64,000 nucleotides of DNA from a virus. Position 1 is the first letter of the stretch; each line of letters begins with the position of its first letter. The notes under the pieces are model-generated. The model saw nothing but the letters and a program-made list of their open reading frames with translations, made no database searches and had not been told where the DNA came from. Below are positions 41,954 to 49,708 of the stretch, piece after piece. The stretch is from positions 1 to 64,000 of the IMG/VR virus record IMGVR_UViG_3300020183_000039; one strand, 5' to 3'. Made by a program: the position numbers and the translations under genes.

Positions 41954-44900
41954 TCAGGTAGCCGAGATGCCGGATGCCTCGAGAGCGGCCGGGATGCCAC
42001 CGATACCGACGCGGACCAGATCCACCTCGATGCGCTCGAGGGTGGGAACTGGCACCACGAACACCTTCACGTTCACGTAGCCATTCTCCAGAGCACCGCC
42101 GAGGTTGTTCCGCTCGTCGCAGACCACCTGGTAGGCTTCGGAAGGAGTAGCACCGAACAGAGCACCGGGCACGTAGAAGAACTCGTACAGGGTGTTGTCG
42201 GCGATGGCACGGATCTGGTTGAAGGTCACGGCGCGACCGTCGATCACGCTGAAGATCTGGCCATCGAAGGCCTGACGCAGCGTGCCGTAGATCACGTTGA
42301 GGATCACACGAGTGTTCACGAACTGGTACAGGGCCTGTTCGGAATTGCCACGGTTCACGCGAGTACGGGAACCCCAGACAAACACGGGGCCGAACACCTC
42401 ACCGGTGTCTGCATCTACCGTGCTGTAGCCAGGCAGCTGACGCAGGGCATTGAGGCCTTGCGGGTTGCTGATCTCCTGCTGAGCGTTGGTGATGGCGATC
42501 TCGCAACCACGTGCTCCGGCCAAGTTGTACTTCGCACCAGCGGGAGGCAGGCGGAAGCCAGCGGCGGAATCGCGGTAGCGGCGAATTGCCAGGCCAGTGA
42601 CGAACGAAGAGGGCTGGATGAAGAGACCAACGTCGTTCTTGATGTATGGAGCGTAGTAGGCCAGGAAGCCCTGAGTCGTGCTGTAGGAGGTGGCCTCGTT
42701 GAGCAGTCGAGCGTGGTTGTTGATACCAGCTTCGATGACCCGCATCTGAGGAGTGCCGCCGTTGTTCACGCCACGCAGAGCCTCGTTCACCAGATCACCA
42801 GCGGTGATGGCGTCGAAGTTCCACAGGTTGTTGGGGACGTCAACTTCAGGCTCGAGGAACTCGATGTCCACGTAGCCGCCGTACAGGGTGGTGTAGCCTT
42901 GGCCGATCTGAAGCACGGGATGAGCATACACGCCGGTAGCCGAGGTGTTGGCCTGATCACCATAGCTTAGAGGCACGCAGTAGAAGTTGTTCTCGCCAGC
43001 GAAGTCCTGAGCAGGGTTGAGAGGACGAGCAAAGTCGTCTTCGGTGTACTGCCAGGTGTAGGGGTTGGAGATGCTCGTCACGAGGAACTCCACACCGCCA
43101 GCGTTGTTCACACCAGCGCTGATGATGTCGATCTCTGTACCAGCAACCGCGTCTGCGGCGGTCTCGGCGAACTGGATGGTGTTGGGGTCGACCACGATCA
43201 CGAAGTAGATCCCCGTATCTTCCAGACCACCGGCCAGAGTGGCGTTGGTAGCGGTGTTGACGCTCACCTCGTCGCCGGTCAGGTAACCGTGAGAAGCGAT
43301 GGTCACCTCATTGGTCACCACGTCCACGTCAGCGGCTGCGACCTGCCAGACAGGAACGCCAACCGGAGCAGAACCGTAGGACAGGCGCAGGTCGGTGCTG
43401 ATGTCAGCGGTGTAGGCAACGCCGTAAGGGTCGTTCACACCGTTCTGGATGGCAACGTTAGCCTCGTCGCGCACGCCGGCCACCGCGAGAGTCACGTCCA
43501 GCTGGTACTTGCGGCCACGGATGTAGCGCAGCACGCCGGAGTCACTGAACTGGCCGCCGTCCACTGCAGTCGAGAGCTTCTTGTAGAAGCGACGAGCAGC
43601 TGTGGTGATGATCGCGGAAGTTGGGAAGTCAGCGAAGGCGTTAGAAGCCAGGTCGGAAGCCGAACGAGCGAGACGGAAGAAGTTCCGGTCCACCTTCTGA
43701 GCGAAGTACACAGTGGTGGAGGTCGGGGTCGTGCCGCGGAAGATCGTCTCGGTGGCGGTCACAATGCTGCCATCGAAGTACAGCTTGTCAGCGGTAACAA
43801 CGGGGTGCTCGGAGGAGAACACCATGCAGTCGCGGCCGGTCGTCAGAATAGACTGAGCGGGAGCGCCCTGAGGGTTCAGCACAGTGGCAGAGTCGGTACC
43901 AGCGCCGGGGATGGAGATGTTCGTACCGGAGTTGGCATTGGCCAGCGAGGTGGCCAGCTGGATCGTGTTATCGTCGATCCGGATAACAAAGTACTGCGTG
44001 CCGGACGTCAGGTTAGTCGGGCTAGCAGCGCCGTCAGAAGGCAGCAGGTAGTAATTGATCGCGTCGCCGGTGCTATAACCGTGACCGATAACCGTGATCT
44101 CGTCGGTGCCAGTGTTGACGTCGGAAGCATTGAAGTACTTCAGAGTCAGGCCGCCGCTCAGGATTGCCAGAGAGGGGTCAGACAGCTGACGGACCAGACC
44201 CTTATAGTCGTGCTGGGTCGTAGGCTTCTGCAGGGTGCCGGGCAGGTGCAGAGTGTTGAAGGACACGGTGTTCACGCCACCGTTGGCCTCCAGCAGGCTC
44301 GAGATCTTGCCCTTGATCTCTACGTTGAACTCCCAAGCAGGAGTGGAATAGTAGAGAACCAGCATGCCACCGCCTTGAGGGGTGCCAGCGGTGGTGAAGT
44401 TCACGGCTTCGTTGATAGAAGCGCGAGAAGTGCTGGTAGCCAGGCGGATCTGGTTAGGAGCCAGAGTGTTGTCGATGTCGCTCGCGATCACATAGAACGA
44501 ACCGAGAAGGGGCTCGTTAGTGATGCCGGTAGCGGTATCGCTGTAGAGAGGAGCGGTGGGCAGCGGATCGTTCTCGAACAGCTCCACGCTCACGATGGTG
44601 CCGGAAGGCAGGGCATCCACGGGCCACTCTTCGGCCAGAGTCATCACGTCAGTCGCCGTGTTCAGACCGACATCCACGCGGATGCGCTGGTCGTCCTTCA
44701 TGGCAAGACGCTCACCGTCGTTCAGAGCGACGTTAGCCGAGTTAGCGGCGTTGGTGGCGTCGTAGTTGGCGGACGTGAAGAGCAGAGGAGTCGTATCGGT
44801 CCACTCGTAGATCACGTTGTCCACGAGATACAGCTCGCCGGGCTCGAAGCCGTTGGAGGGATTCGCGGGCGTGAAGTCGCGGTAGATCACGATGTCCGTC

Positions 44901-45871
44901 ACGTTGAACGGACCGCAGTCCACCAGAGCCATCCACTTGTGGTTCTGATCGGAGCAAACCTCTTCCATCGTCTGGCCGAGGTTCACGCGGCTTGACTTAC
45001 CGAACTTGCGGAAAGCCGGAGGAGCGATCATGTAGCCCTGGGGCAGGCGAGGCTCTTCGAAAGCGGTGCGAACGCACTGGATGTAGTCGAAGACAGTCTC
45101 GTCGCTCTCGGTGACGTTGGCGATTGCGTAGCCAGCGGCAGCAAGGATGTACAGGGAACCAACGATCTCGTTGGAGTTCACCACCTCGACAGGTGCGTTG
45201 AACACGCGGCCGGTCAGGTAGAGGTATGCGCACTCATCGCAACCAGCGGTACCAACACCTTCCTGGCGGACGTACACGCCAGCGGTGATGTCGCTATTAG
45301 CGTTGATCGCGTCGGACACCGCATCGCGGATGGCCTCAGAGATCTTGACGTTGTTCGTCAGGTCACCGGACACGTAGTCCACGGGGATCTCGACGGGAAC
45401 ACCCAGCCACACGCCGGAAGAGTTCTTCACGCCGAGAGGGATGCCGTTGATCTCCAGCTTGATGTAGACGCGATCGCCTGTCTGGAGAGGGCTAGGAGCG
45501 GTGACGCCGTTGTCCTTGTTGGCCGACGGATCGAAGGCCACCTGGACGATATTGGAGGGAGTACCAACGCGCACAACGCGGAGGTCGCCCACAGTGCACT
45601 GCTGGAAGAAGGCCTTCACAGCATAGTACGAGTCGAGTTCGGCACGGCCTTCGGAAGGCGCGCCACCGATCAGGTTCTCATACTCGTTCAGGCTGCCCAC
45701 AAAGATGGGGCGGTTGAACGGGAAGACGGCCACGGAAGCGGATTGAGGGGCCTCAACCAGCATGTAGACCGTGTTGAAGCTAGCTACCGAGGCGCGAGAA
45801 GCAATCGCGGACTCGTAGATGAAAGTACCCGGAGCACCGCCACGGGCGCCACCAAGCGAGATAGTAGCCAT
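41954..45871 (-). CDS. Very large contractile tail sheath protein
   Basis: 1305 residues, against roughly 400-660 typical. The N-terminal segment (GTFIYESAIASRASVASFNTVYML, RPIFVGSLNEYENLIGG, YYAVKAFFQQC, DLRVVRVG) and the C-terminal segment (YNLAGARGCEIAITNAQQEI, GVFWG-type VFVWGSRTR, LYQFVNTRVILNVIYGTLRQAF, NGYVNVKVFVVPVPTLERIEVDLV) are standard sheath domains. Between them are about 700 extra residues, including two copies of a unit 'HGY-[SL]-TGD-x-[IV]...Y-FVI-x-[VI]-D-x-NTIQ-[LF]-A' near 590-655 and 855-915. Extra domains would project from the sheath surface. AAGGAG before the ATG. Confidence 0.92.
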   Translation of the reverse strand: MATISLGGARGGAPGTFIYESAIASRASVASFNTVYMLVEAPQSASVAVFPFNRPIFVGSLNEYENLIGGAPSEGRAELDSYYAVKAFFQQCTVGDLRVVRVGTPSNIVQVAFDPSANKDNGVTAPSPLQTGDRVYIKLEINGIPLGVKNSSGVWLGVPVEIPVDYVSGDLTNNVKISEAIRDAVSDAINANSDITAGVYVRQEGVGTAGCDECAYLYLTGRVFNAPVEVVNSNEIVGSLYILAAAGYAIANVTESDETVFDYIQCVRTAFEEPRLPQGYMIAPPAFRKFGKSSRVNLGQTMEEVCSDQNHKWMALVDCGPFNVTDIVIYRDFTPANPSNGFEPGELYLVDNVIYEWTDTTPLLFTSANYDATNAANSANVALNDGERLAMKDDQRIRVDVGLNTATDVMTLAEEWPVDALPSGTIVSVELFENDPLPTAPLYSDTATGITNEPLLGSFYVIASDIDNTLAPNQIRLATSTSRASINEAVNFTTAGTPQGGGMLVLYYSTPAWEFNVEIKGKISSLLEANGGVNTVSFNTLHLPGTLQKPTTQHDYKGLVRQLSDPSLAILSGGLTLKYFNASDVNTGTDEITVIGHGYSTGDAINYYLLPSDGAASPTNLTSGTQYFVIRIDDNTIQLATSLANANSGTNISIPGAGTDSATVLNPQGAPAQSILTTGRDCMVFSSEHPVVTADKLYFDGSIVTATETIFRGTTPTSTTVYFAQKVDRNFFRLARSASDLASNAFADFPTSAIITTAARRFYKKLSTAVDGGQFSDSGVLRYIRGRKYQLDVTLAVAGVRDEANVAIQNGVNDPYGVAYTADISTDLRLSYGSAPVGVPVWQVAAADVDVVTNEVTIASHGYLTGDEVSVNTATNATLAGGLEDTGIYFVIVVDPNTIQFAETAADAVAGTEIDIISAGVNNAGGVEFLVTSISNPYTWQYTEDDFARPLNPAQDFAGENNFYCVPLSYGDQANTSATGVYAHPVLQIGQGYTTLYGGYVDIEFLEPEVDVPNNLWNFDAITAGDLVNEALRGVNNGGTPQMRVIEAGINNHARLLNEATSYSTTQGFLAYYAPYIKNDVGLFIQPSSFVTGLAIRRYRDSAAGFRLPPAGAKYNLAGARGCEIAITNAQQEISNPQGLNALRQLPGYSTVDADTGEVFGPVFVWGSRTRVNRGNSEQALYQFVNTRVILNVIYGTLRQAFDGQIFSVIDGRAVTFNQIRAIADNTLYEFFYVPGALFGATPSEAYQVVCDERNNLGGALENGYVNVKVFVVPVPTLERIEVDLVRVGIGGIPAALEASGISAT

Positions 45872-45949
45872 TTAGAGTTTAACTCCTTCTTTGATGTTGA
45901 TGGGACTAGCAGCTTCGGACAATCTGCTCGTGGTCCCCGTAGGGGCCCA

Positions 45950-46381
45950 TCAACCACGTTGTGAGTCGGAACTTGCCTGAGGCGAGTCCAGACTGAACCC
46001 GTTGAACCGGTTCTTTTCTAGAAGAGCACCGGCGTTGTACCTCGAAAGCCTCTGAGTAAAGGCATCCAGGGTCTCCCACGGGAAGATAGCGCTTGCAATG
46101 TCCTGGATTTCCGGGTTCGGGTTAGCTCCATTCAGGTTGAGAGCAGTACTCAACTGATTGAGAGTGCCCGGAGTACCGGTAGAAGCGCTCGATGGTGTCT
46201 TACCCAGAACCCCGTCGGGCCCGGACACGAAGATAGCGACACCTTGTGCGGGCGTCGTTCGAATATCATAGCTCTCGTTGAGCTCAAGCAGAGTGCGAAA
46301 CTCCCGAGAGTCTCCGTAGTAAGCGTAACCGAGCTTGTTCCAGCTGTCGCCAGTTTTCCAAACTCTTGTCTTTCCGGCCAT
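45950..46381 (-). CDS. LysM-containing tail/baseplate protein
   Basis: 143 residues. Residues 5-45 (VWKTGDSWNKLGYAYYGDSREFRTLLELNES) match a LysM-like unit as found in gp53/gpX baseplate and tail tube initiator proteins. The rest is Ser/Thr/Asn-rich then helical (AIFPWETLDAFTQRLSRYNAGALLEKN). It ends close to sheath start. Likely links baseplate and peptidoglycan or tube. Its ATG overlaps the upstream stop by one base. Confidence 0.78.
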   Translation of the reverse strand: MAGKTRVWKTGDSWNKLGYAYYGDSREFRTLLELNESYDIRTTPAQGVAIFVSGPDGVLGKTPSSASTGTPGTLNQLSTALNLNGANPNPEIQDIASAIFPWETLDAFTQRLSRYNAGALLEKNRFNGFSLDSPQASSDSQRG

Positions 46382-46803
46382 TAGAACCTCTGAATCAATC
46401 CCCGGTTGATGGCCTTAGCAGCGGCCTCAGTTATCCTCGGCATAGACATCATCGGGACTCCGAGCCATGGCCTAGCGGGCATCTTAGAAGTTCCGAACAT
46501 GTGGTAGCGACCGTAGTTCGCGCCCATTGTCGCGTTGAAGAGCCCAGGTGCCCCGGCCGGGCGGATACGAGTGTTGTCTTGCATCCGTCCGGTGAGACGA
46601 AGGATCGGCATGCCAGGAGCGCGCCTGGACTTCCACTGCGCGTAGTTAGGTGACAGAGGAGACCACTTCGTACCCTCCTGCGGATCTTGCTCTTGGGTCC
46701 AAGCAAGACGGTTGTCCTGGAGAAGAATCTGCGCCATCTCGTTCTTGGAGTTGGCCCACCAGTTCTCGTTGAAAGTAGAGAATGAACCTCGGAACGAGAT
46801 CAT
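46381..46803 (-). CDS. Tail completion / virion morphogenesis protein (gpG/gpS-like)
   Basis: 140 residues. TKWSPLSPNYAQWKSRRAPGMPILRLTGRMQDN and YGRYHMFGTSKMPARPWLG follow the phage virion-morphogenesis family: 'W.PLS..Y...K.....IL...G.L......H..G....PAR.flG'. It completes or terminates the tail at the head-joining end. It overlaps the chaperone product by four bases. Confidence 0.85.
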   Translation of the reverse strand: MISFRGSFSTFNENWWANSKNEMAQILLQDNRLAWTQEQDPQEGTKWSPLSPNYAQWKSRRAPGMPILRLTGRMQDNTRIRPAGAPGLFNATMGANYGRYHMFGTSKMPARPWLGVPMMSMPRITEAAAKAINRGLIQRF

Positions 46804-47602
46804 TTCTTTCTCCGCGCTGCGCGCTTATTCTCCTCGTTCTGCTTTTCTACGAAGTCCGAAAGGATCTTCGCCATGAGGAGGATCTTGGATACCGGTTGTT
46901 CTTCCAACCAGTCGATCGAAGCATCCCATCGTTGTTTGCAGAAGTGAAAAGCCATCTCGAGCCACTGCTCGACTTTCATGACTTTCTCTTCCAAGATGTT
47001 CGGCCCCAACCAACTGGCTAGAGGCTCGACGTATCTAGACGGTATCTTCTCTAGGTCGCTCTCGGTCAGGCCACTAAGCCTCATGATGATGAGGATCACG
47101 AGGTGGTTAGTGGTTATGTCCGGGAAGTCGTTTTCTACGAGGCTGAAGAAGTAGAAGTCCTTCGGAGTCAGCTCTCTGAGGGTGATCGTCGTGCCATTCG
47201 CGAAGGTGATCTCGTAGGTGAAATCCTCTCGCGGGACGACGGTCAGTCGTTTGGGTCCTCGTTCTCGTCAGTGCCGCCGGCTTTGGCAAGCAGGTCGGTC
47301 ACCTTGCGGAGATCACGCATCTTGAGCTTCTGCAGCTCGTCGAAGGTGATCTTGCCGCTGCCGGTAGAGAGCCGTGCAGCAAGCTTCAGAGAGCGCTCCA
47401 TGTCGCCAGCGCTATTGAGCTTCTCTACGAAGAGCAGATCGCTAGCGGTCATCTCGCGAAGGACAACGTCGCGGCCATCCGAAAGAGTGGCGTAGAACGT
47501 GTTGTCGGCCGCTTGGTAGGAAGATTGGACTTCCATCCCTTGAGCCAATTCTTCTGGAGATTTCCGCATCACGCGGACGCCGGGCTTCGAAGTTTCTTCC
47601 AT
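46800..47602 (-). CDS. Tail assembly chaperone long form via -1 frameshift
   Basis: Predicted 267-residue product. The 119-residue ORF ends ...DENEDPND at 47243; in the -1 frame from CCCAAAC at 47249-47255 the reading is open to 46800 and encodes RLTVVPREDFTYEITFANG, ITLRELTPKDFYFF, then LVILIIMRLSGLTESD. No ATG or GTG exists in that frame before 47099, 150 bases later, yet the protein-like sequence starts right at the overlap. Phage tail genes between tube and tape often make G and GT forms this way. A separate protein beginning at GTG 47099 or ATG 47084 is the alternative. Confidence 0.75.
47243..47602 (-). CDS. Tail assembly chaperone (short form)
   Basis: 119 residues. YQAADNTFYATLSDGRDVVLREMTASDLLFVEKLNS, then RSLKLAARLS, KITFDELQKLKMRDLRKVTDLL is the standard tail assembly chaperone pattern (strand, strand, 'REMT..D....E', helix, 'IT.dEL..L...D...v...l'). 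Expressed ahead of the sheath, it would assist tail-tube or tape assembly. Its last codons overlap the slippery site. Confidence 0.85.
   Translation of the reverse strand: MEETSKPGVRVMRKSPEELAQGMEVQSSYQAADNTFYATLSDGRDVVLREMTASDLLFVEKLNSAGDMERSLKLAARLSTGSGKITFDELQKLKMRDLRKVTDLLAKAGGTDENEDPND
47249..47255 (-). promoter_or_regulatory. Slippery heptamer C CCA AAC for -1 frameshift
   Basis: CCCAAAC on the minus strand in the zero frame C CCA AAC, an exact X-XXY-YYZ arrangement, six bases before the zero-frame TGA. Slippage by one base joins the short chaperone to the downstream open frame. No obvious pseudoknot was traced by eye. Confidence 0.7.
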
Positions 47603-47633
47603 GATTGTTTTGAGGTTGCTTCTCGTAGTAACT

Positions 47634-47641
47634 TTTTACCC
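47634..47641 (-). promoter_or_regulatory. GGGTAAAA motif before tail chaperone genes
   Basis: TAGGGTAAAAAG on the minus strand, 32 bases before the chaperone ATG, at the boundary between the nucleotide-metabolism and structural genes: a good place for a late promoter. Confidence 0.45.
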
Positions 47642-48531
47642 TAGTTCACACTGACCTTGATGGCCGGGTGCGGGTTGTAATCGTGGAGCTCAAGATCATC
47701 AATCGTGAGACTTTTCGGGTTCAGCCGTTTCAACCACTCAGCGGACAAGGCCATGTTGCACTCGTCGCGATGCGGGAGCAAGATCATGTCCCTGACGGTA
47801 TCATAGCAGTTCTTGTAGATGTGCGAATTGGCACTTGGCATGTAGACATACCGAGCGGTCTTACCAGTGGCTGCCGCTACGACCTTCAGGATGATCGAGT
47901 AGCGCGCGATATCGAGCGGGAAGCCCACGACCATGTCGTTGGACCGAGCGGGAACCATGACGTCGAGCCAGTTGTCCTTGGCGGGACTGAACTGCATCGC
48001 GATGTGGCACGGAGGGCATGCGGGATTGACAGCTGTCGGGTTGTGCGTGATAATCGTAGCCTGCCTGGAGTTCGGGCTTTCGATAAGCCGAACGATCACG
48101 TCGAGAAACTGGTCGACAGAACGGTCGGTGACGAGAGTCTCGTTGGGCATCTCCATTCCAGGAGCAGACGGCGGCCACTGTCGCCACTGGCGGCAATACG
48201 CGGACGCGCCGAGTTCTCCGTTCTCGTCGGCAAGGAAGTCCCAGAAGTGCTTGGCGGGACCGAGAGCCTCGACATTGGTGCTGAACCCAATGTCGAACAG
48301 GAACTCGCGGCAGATGTTCTTCCAGGGAAGCTTCCGAAGGCGGGTGAGAGGGAAACCGACTCGCAAGTCGGCCCGAACAGAACAGCCGAAAGCGGAACGG
48401 GTCTCCCCGTTGCGGCCCTCAAAAATATCCCCATGATCCAGAAGCAGTTCCAGGTACTGCGAGTAGATCGAATCCCAATTGGACGAAAGAAGGGCTCGGT
48501 CTTCGAAGTTCAGAACGTGACCGCGGGTCAT
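47641..48531 (-). CDS. ThyA-family deoxycytidylate-type (hydroxy)methylase
   Basis: 296 residues. Thymidylate synthase core: TRSAFGCSVRADLRVGFPLTRL, ENGELGASAYCRQWRQW, active-site PACPPCHIAMQFSP (Cys175), PARSNDMVVGFPLDIARYS (Arg196-Ser197-Asp199), HIYKN and LHDYNPHP. ThyA normally has Asn in G-x-PFN-I-A, which reads uracil; here the residue is Asp207 (GFPLDIARY). Asp at this site is the mark of T4 dCMP hydroxymethylase, and the same change makes thymidylate synthase act on dCMP. So a dCMP substrate is predicted, product 5-methyl- or 5-hydroxymethyl-dCMP. Overlaps the downstream-of-kinase small gene. Confidence 0.88.
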   Translation of the reverse strand: MTRGHVLNFEDRALLSSNWDSIYSQYLELLLDHGDIFEGRNGETRSAFGCSVRADLRVGFPLTRLRKLPWKNICREFLFDIGFSTNVEALGPAKHFWDFLADENGELGASAYCRQWRQWPPSAPGMEMPNETLVTDRSVDQFLDVIVRLIESPNSRQATIITHNPTAVNPACPPCHIAMQFSPAKDNWLDVMVPARSNDMVVGFPLDIARYSIILKVVAAATGKTARYVYMPSANSHIYKNCYDTVRDMILLPHRDECNMALSAEWLKRLNPKSLTIDDLELHDYNPHPAIKVSVN

Positions 48532-48737
48532 ACTCCTCCGTAGATTTTCTTGTTGGTTTTCTCGTAGAGTTCTTCGAACTCAGGGCTATTGTAGCCCTGC
48601 GGCATCTGCACGTAGATCTGAGCGGCTGATCTCAGACTCTCGGCGGCTTGAGACCTGTGGCCCATGTCCCACCGATCGTTGGCGTCATGGAGCCAATCCA
48701 TAGCGTACGCTAGCATAGCGTCCGGGTCTCTCATCAT
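48528..48737 (-). CDS. Small helical hypothetical protein
   Basis: 69 residues from the ATG at 48737 (MMRDPDAMLAYAMDWLHDANDRWD), which overlaps the kinase stop as ATGA; an ATG four codons earlier is possible. AAESLRSAAQIYVQM gives a two-helix, TPR-like pair. It overlaps the ThyA-type gene's start by four bases, so all three genes are translationally coupled. Function unknown. Confidence 0.7.
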   Translation of the reverse strand: MMRDPDAMLAYAMDWLHDANDRWDMGHRSQAAESLRSAAQIYVQMPQGYNSPEFEELYEKTNKKIYGGV

Positions 48738-49309
48738 TGGGAACGGCATGTGCGTTTGAGAGCTTGAAGGCAAAGAGCCAGTGCGGCTCGAGCGTTTGTC
48801 TGCTTATCGTGAAGCTGTACGTTGGGGAACATCGTGATGTTCTCGTAGAAGTTCAGCAGTTGCTGGGTGTACAGCTCGTGCTCCTGCATCCGCGCGATGT
48901 ACTCGTCGCGGATGAACCAGGGAGAAGCGTCTGGGAAGAGCTCTCGAAGTTCTTGCACATGGAGAGGAGCCGACCAGTGCCAGGGGCGGAGAACCGCGAG
49001 GTGAACCACGTTCTCGACCTGATCCGCTAGCTCGATCTCGAAGTCGATAACGTCTTCAAAGTGGCCAGCGTTGTGCCGGCGATGCTGCTCTAAAATGTAG
49101 CTGCAGGGATAGGCCCGATCGAAGATCGCGTGGGTCTCTCGAAGGCCCCACTTGGCGATGTCTTCGCGGTAGAAATCGAAGATGTTTTTCTGGTTGCTCG
49201 GCGGCGGGCCGTGGTGTGCCACGTAGCAATCGCCATCGAGTTCCTTCATCATGGCATCGATCAGAGTAGACTTGCCGACGCGGTCCGGGCCAGAGACGAT
49301 GATGAGCAT
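48734..49309 (-). CDS. P-loop deoxynucleoside monophosphate kinase-like
   Basis: 191 residues from the ATG at 49309 (MLIIVSGPDRVGKSTLID), chosen because a promoter -10 lies at 49331-49336, upstream of it and inside any longer frame. Walker A GPDRVGKST; FDRAYPCSYILEQHRR as the DR(Y/S) mid motif of thymidylate-kinase-type enzymes; a C-terminal helix with QEHELYTQQLL. It would phosphorylate a dNMP. Being next to a dCMP-type ThyA, it may convert the modified dCMP to the diphosphate, as T4 gp1 does; that substrate is an inference. Confidence 0.8.
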   Translation of the reverse strand: MLIIVSGPDRVGKSTLIDAMMKELDGDCYVAHHGPPPSNQKNIFDFYREDIAKWGLRETHAIFDRAYPCSYILEQHRRHNAGHFEDVIDFEIELADQVENVVHLAVLRPWHWSAPLHVQELRELFPDASPWFIRDEYIARMQEHELYTQQLLNFYENITMFPNVQLHDKQTNARAALALCLQALKRTCRSQ

Positions 49310-49330
49310 GTTGGGATTCTTCACGGTTCC

Positions 49331-49358
49331 ATTATAGCGGTCGGTTGGCATGGTAGTC
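49331..49358 (-). promoter_or_regulatory. Sigma70-like promoter for dNMP kinase
   Basis: Minus strand: GACTAC, 16 bases, TATAAT. The -10 is perfect, the -35 a partial match to the GTTTAC seen elsewhere. The start ATG is 22 bases downstream. Confidence 0.6.
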
Positions 49359-49535
49359 CTATCTGGATGTGACGAAAGCCCAGACGGAGTCCTCGTCGTA
49401 GTACTCCAGATTTAGTACCACGTCCACGGAGCTGAGCATGCGCCGCTCCTTGTGGTCAAAAAAGTTGATCGTTGCGTAAGGCCTGCTCCTCGACAGGAGA
49501 TCGAGATTGTAGAACTGGGCTTTCTTTTTGCTCAT
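49359..49535 (-). CDS. Small hypothetical protein
   Basis: 58 residues, MSKKKAQFYNLDLLSRSRPYA then TINFFDHKERRMLSSVDVVLN and ending WAFVTSR. Looks like a compact alpha/beta mini-domain. It lies between the polymerase-linked 47-residue gene and the kinase promoter. No relative recognised. Confidence 0.65.
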   Translation of the reverse strand: MSKKKAQFYNLDLLSRSRPYATINFFDHKERRMLSSVDVVLNLEYYDEDSVWAFVTSR

Positions 49536-49564
49536 CGGTGGTGTCCTCGGAGGTCAAGGGTGAG

Positions 49565-49708
49565 TTAGATAAGGTGGGACGGGGTACATCGTACTTTGTC
49601 CAGAAGTAGTCGTTTCATCGGGTCCTGGTCAATCTCCGCAAGATTGCAGGCCTGAACCAGGTTGCATCGTCCTCGGTACAGGGCATCGAGGGCTCGTTCT
49701 AATTTCAT
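49565..49708 (-). CDS. 47-aa protein coupled to DNA polymerase
   Basis: MKLERALDALYRGRCNLVQACNLAEIDQDPMKRLLLDKV, ending SHLI. The ATG overlaps the polymerase TGA as TGATG. A helical peptide with two Cys. A polymerase accessory or early inhibitor is possible; only the coupling supports it. Confidence 0.6.
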   Translation of the reverse strand: MKLERALDALYRGRCNLVQACNLAEIDQDPMKRLLLDKVRCTPSHLI

